Positions 6,240 to 8,351 of a stretch of 8,351 nt of DNA are shown one piece after another (positions within the stretch are counted from its first letter, which is position 1; each line of letters opens with the position of its first letter). A program made the translations under genes and the position numbers. The DNA lies in assembly GCA_016763045.1 (NCBI GenBank), contig JAESUN010000348.1:1-8351 (forward strand), given 5' to 3'. The notes under the pieces were generated by a model. It was not told the origin of the DNA, searched no databases, and was given only the letters and a program-made list of their open reading frames with translations. Source of the stretch: Opitutaceae bacterium (GTDB lineage Bacteria; Verrucomicrobiota; Verrucomicrobiia; Opitutales; Opitutaceae).

Positions 6240-7088
6240 ATGAAAAAAAATACCCCTAAAATCGTTCATATGGCGAATCTCTGGTCTCTCGTAGGCTACC
6301 CTCCGAAGAAAAAGGAATGGGATATCGAACGTAAACTTGTGGCAATCAAAGAAGCCGGGTTTGGTGCGATCACCACCTTATTGACTCCAAAGGTTGGTAA
6401 GCTAGCCAAGAAGCATGGCCTCGGCGTGGTTGGTTTTTTCTCTTCAGCCAAGCTGAGTGAGATGCGGGGTTATTTGGAAGGCCAACGTGATGCGGGTGCC
6501 TATGACATCAATGTCCAGGTGGGTGACCATGATACGACAACGACTAAGGCAACCGCTTTGGCGATTCGTTTGATGGCGGAAGCTAAAAAGATAGGTGTTC
6601 AGCCAACGGTTGAGATCCATCGTGATACCTGTACGGAAACCCCCGAAAAGACATATGCATTGGCTGATGCCTATCGAAAGGAAACGGGAGAAATTCTTCC
6701 GATGACCTTGGACTTTTCGCATATTTCGGTCGTGAAACATTTGGCTCCAGAGGATTATACCAAACGCTTGATTGAACGTAAAAACATCGTTCAGCGGGCT
6801 CCGCAGATTCATTTCCGTCCTTTCAATGGTCATCATTGTCAGGTGCCGGTAACGGATGGGAAAGGTCGTCTGACACCTGAAGTGAAGGATTGTTTAGCGT
6901 TCCTTGAGGATTTGTTTACCGTTTGGCAGAAAGGTCGGTTTGGGCATGAGCAATTATATGTTTGTCCGGAAATGGGTCCTGTTGCTGGAGGATATAACTT
7001 TCATTCCTTACCGAATAGTTGGGAAGAGGCGATTGTGCTACGTAAGCAGATCGACAAGGTCTGGAAGAAGGTTTCAAAAGCTTCCTAA
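6240..7088 (+). CDS. Sugar phosphate isomerase/epimerase family protein (xylose isomerase-like TIM barrel)
   Basis: The 282 residues fit the AP-endonuclease-2/xylose-isomerase-like TIM barrel superfamily (Hyi, IolE/IolI, tagatose epimerases), usually metal-dependent isomerases or epimerases of small sugars and keto acids. Likely metal ligands at strand ends are E125 (PTVEIHRD), D158 with H161 (LDFSHIS), H191 (IHFRPFNGHH) and E244 (CPEMGP), in the order expected for the superfamily. No signal peptide is present, so it is cytoplasmic. I took the ATG at 6240; the same frame is open to 6141, but that stretch overlaps the dehydrogenase gene and adds 33 unrelated residues. There is no Shine-Dalgarno. 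It is last in the three-gene unit, with a strong terminator 22 nt after its stop. Pairing with the dehydrogenase suggests an isomerise-then-reduce (or reverse) route. The exact substrate, and whether it isomerises at all, cannot be read from sequence. Confidence 0.8.
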   Translation: MKKNTPKIVHMANLWSLVGYPPKKKEWDIERKLVAIKEAGFGAITTLLTPKVGKLAKKHGLGVVGFFSSAKLSEMRGYLEGQRDAGAYDINVQVGDHDTTTTKATALAIRLMAEAKKIGVQPTVEIHRDTCTETPEKTYALADAYRKETGEILPMTLDFSHISVVKHLAPEDYTKRLIERKNIVQRAPQIHFRPFNGHHCQVPVTDGKGRLTPEVKDCLAFLEDLFTVWQKGRFGHEQLYVCPEMGPVAGGYNFHSLPNSWEEAIVLRKQIDKVWKKVSKAS

Positions 7089-7109
7089 ACTAGGTTGTTT
7101 TCTATTTTC

Positions 7110-7148
7110 AAGAGGCGCGGGAATGAGATATTTCGCGCCTCTTTTGTT
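7110..7148 (+). terminator. Intrinsic (Rho-independent) terminator
   Basis: AAGAGGCGCG (7110-7119) and CGCGCCTCTT (7134-7143) form a perfect 10-bp GC-rich stem, extendable inward by two G-T pairs and one A-T pair, followed by the T-rich TTGTTCTTGT. It sits 22 nt after the TIM-barrel stop and 12 nt before the permease ATG. It therefore ends the upstream three-gene unit and implies that the permease-ruvC pair is expressed separately or by read-through. Confidence 0.88.
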
Positions 7149-7159
7149 CTTGTAAAAAG

Positions 7160-7906
7160 ATGATGGATTTTGAAATTTGGCAGTGGGCACTTTTTGTCTT
7201 GGCGACAGTGATTATCGGAATGTCCAAGACGGGGATTCCGGGCCTGGGGATTTTGGCAGTTGCGGTATTCGCGAATTTGCTACCTGCGAAAGAGGCGACG
7301 GGACTGGTGCTTCCTCTGTTGATCTTTGCTGATGTATTCGCGGTTCTTTTTTACCGGCGACATGCTGAATGGAAGTATTTTTTACGGCTTTTCCCGTGGG
7401 CTATTTTGGGTGTTTTTGCCGGCTATTTTGCTCTAAAGACGATCGATGATGTTCAGGCGAAAATAATGATCGGGACTATCTTGCTTATCATGCTGGTGGT
7501 GCATTTTGTCCGGAAATCCAAAGAGGCAAAACTGGAAAAAAAGATGGTGGAAAGTGGCGCCTGGTTTGCGCCTTTTGTGGGAATTGCAGGTGGGTTTGCG
7601 ACAACGGTGGCCAATGCCGCTGGGCCAATCATGATTCTCTATCTTCTGGCGGTGCGATTACCCAAGATGGCCTTTATGGGAACCGCTGCCGTTTATTTTC
7701 TCATTTTAAATACCTTTAAGGTACCTTTTTTGCTGAATCTAGACCTGATTACGACCGAGAGCCTGATGATGGATCTCTACTTGTTGCCGGCTATTCTGGT
7801 GGGCGCTTATACAGGAAAAAAGATCATTCATTTGGTGGATCAAGTGCTGTTTGAGAGATTGGCACTCTTGCTGACTTTATTGGCTGCGCTTAAGCTTTTC
7901 TTTTAA
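7160..7906 (+). CDS. TauE/SafE-type integral membrane permease (DUF81 family)
   Basis: A 248-residue, highly hydrophobic protein of the inner membrane. It shows the internal duplication typical of TauE/SafE: a first repeat with GMSKTGIPGLG (20-30) and a second with GIAGGFATTVANAAGP (141-156), each followed by a long hydrophobic helix. About seven or eight membrane segments can be drawn: roughly 7-27, 28-45, 46-66, 75-92, 100-117, 136-164, 170-190 and 205-247 (the last may be two). A charged loop (118-131, KKSKEAKLEKK-like) separates the halves. Characterised members export sulfite, sulfoacetate or related organosulfonate anions, but most are uncharacterised, so the substrate is open. The ATG at 7160 is followed at once by a second in-frame ATG, either of which could be the start. 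It lies behind a strong terminator, which weakens any metabolic link to the upstream genes; ruvC follows 24 nt after the stop. Confidence 0.87.
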   Translation: MMDFEIWQWALFVLATVIIGMSKTGIPGLGILAVAVFANLLPAKEATGLVLPLLIFADVFAVLFYRRHAEWKYFLRLFPWAILGVFAGYFALKTIDDVQAKIMIGTILLIMLVVHFVRKSKEAKLEKKMVESGAWFAPFVGIAGGFATTVANAAGPIMILYLLAVRLPKMAFMGTAAVYFLILNTFKVPFLLNLDLITTESLMMDLYLLPAILVGAYTGKKIIHLVDQVLFERLALLLTLLAALKLFF

Positions 7907-7930
7907 GCGATAAAATGGCAGATTTTCAAT

Positions 7931-8351
7931 ATGGGCCGTGCATCAATACGTGATCAATGGAAAGCCAAACTTGAAGGCAAAGGCGTTTCGTCGAAGGTCA
8001 GCGCATGGGAGCTGAATCAAGGCGGGGTTTCCTTTGTGGGTCAAGTACTGGGAGTTGACCCTAGTTTACGTGGAACGGGCTTATCTCTGATCGAATTTAA
8101 AAAGGGGAAATCTCCCATCATGTTGCGCTGTCAGACCGTGACGATGAAACCGAAGATTCCGATGTCGGAGTGTTTGGGGGAGATCTTTCGATCTGTGACT
8201 TGTTTTCTGGATGATTTCACGGTAGATCATGTAGCCCTCGAACAGACGATTTATGTTCAAAATTTTCAGACAGCCCAAATATTGGGAGCGGCCAGAGGAG
8301 CTGCGACTGCGGCTGCGGCGGTTCAGGGCAAACCTATTTTCGAATACGCAC
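7931..8351 (+). CDS. ruvC: Crossover junction endodeoxyribonuclease RuvC (3' part beyond the window)
   Basis: Holliday-junction resolvase that makes paired nicks in recombination intermediates moved by RuvAB. The first 140 codons are present. The RNase H-like core begins VLGVDPSLRGTG with catalytic D43, continues to VALEQTIYVQN with catalytic E104, and then LGAARGA (118-124) and IFEYA (136-140). The two C-terminal catalytic Asp/His positions lie past the end. The protein has about 36 residues before the usual RuvC start (E. coli has its first Asp at 7): MGRASIRDQW...GGVSF, basic and without a known domain. The ATG at 7931 is the first start after an in-frame stop, the permease TAA 24 nt upstream. 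A GTG at 8036 would give the normal short form and has a GGCGGGG stretch about 9 nt before it, so the true start is uncertain. Identity as RuvC is firm. Confidence 0.93.
   Translation, partial: MGRASIRDQWKAKLEGKGVSSKVSAWELNQGGVSFVGQVLGVDPSLRGTGLSLIEFKKGKSPIMLRCQTVTMKPKIPMSECLGEIFRSVTCFLDDFTVDHVALEQTIYVQNFQTAQILGAARGAATAAAAVQGKPIFEYA

Noticed and set aside
5318..7906. Organosulfonate degradation cluster (sulfolactaldehyde reductase plus sulfite exporter)
   Set aside because: The dehydrogenase lacks the expected substrate loop, no sulfonate-cleaving enzyme is present, and a strong terminator separates the permease from the cassette.
8081..8278. 65-residue minus-strand frame opposite ruvC
   Set aside because: It is antisense to a conserved RuvC catalytic region and its translation is unrecognisable.

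Overview
The window reads as ordinary chromosomal DNA of a Gram-negative bacterium, most plausibly Verrucomicrobiota (Opitutae-like). This rests on a gmhA-type heptose isomerase (LPS inner core), near-absence of Shine-Dalgarno sequences before the start codons, the moderate G+C look, and family resemblances recalled from memory. No 16S or other decisive marker is present, so the phylum is an inference. I saw no tRNA, rRNA, IS element, integrase or CRISPR array.

Layout. (1) 1-213: gene-free leader with no convincing promoter. (2) 214-1333 (+): hisE-hisG, the second and first enzymes of histidine synthesis, 7 nt apart; both look like the actinobacterial versions. (3) 1379-1945 (-): a gmhA-like sedoheptulose-7-phosphate isomerase, convergent with hisG and divergent from the next unit. 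(4) 2066-4311 (+): a NifS/IscS-like cysteine desulfurase followed after 5 nt by recF (GTG start), probably one transcript. (5) 4312-4456: spacer with a weak terminator-like fold and a perfect 7-bp dyad. (6) 4457-7088 (+): a three-gene metabolic unit made of an HTH-metallo-beta-lactamase-fold hydrolase broken by a single -1 frameshift near 5002, a beta-hydroxyacid dehydrogenase and a xylose-isomerase-like TIM-barrel protein, closed by a strong intrinsic terminator at about 7110-7148. (7) 7160-8351 (+): a TauE/SafE-type membrane permease and, 24 nt later, ruvC, which runs off the end of the window.

How the genes work together. hisE and hisG catalyse consecutive early steps of histidine synthesis. 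The desulfurase mobilises sulfur (Fe-S clusters, thio-modification); its coupling to the gap-repair gene recF is a linkage without an obvious biochemical reason. The dehydrogenase and TIM-barrel pair recalls the isomerase and semialdehyde-reductase pairing used for small hydroxy/keto acids (Hyi/GlxR logic), but the dehydrogenase lacks the canonical substrate-binding SGG loop. The substrate is therefore unknown, and this cassette is the most interesting unexplained part of the window. Everything else is housekeeping.
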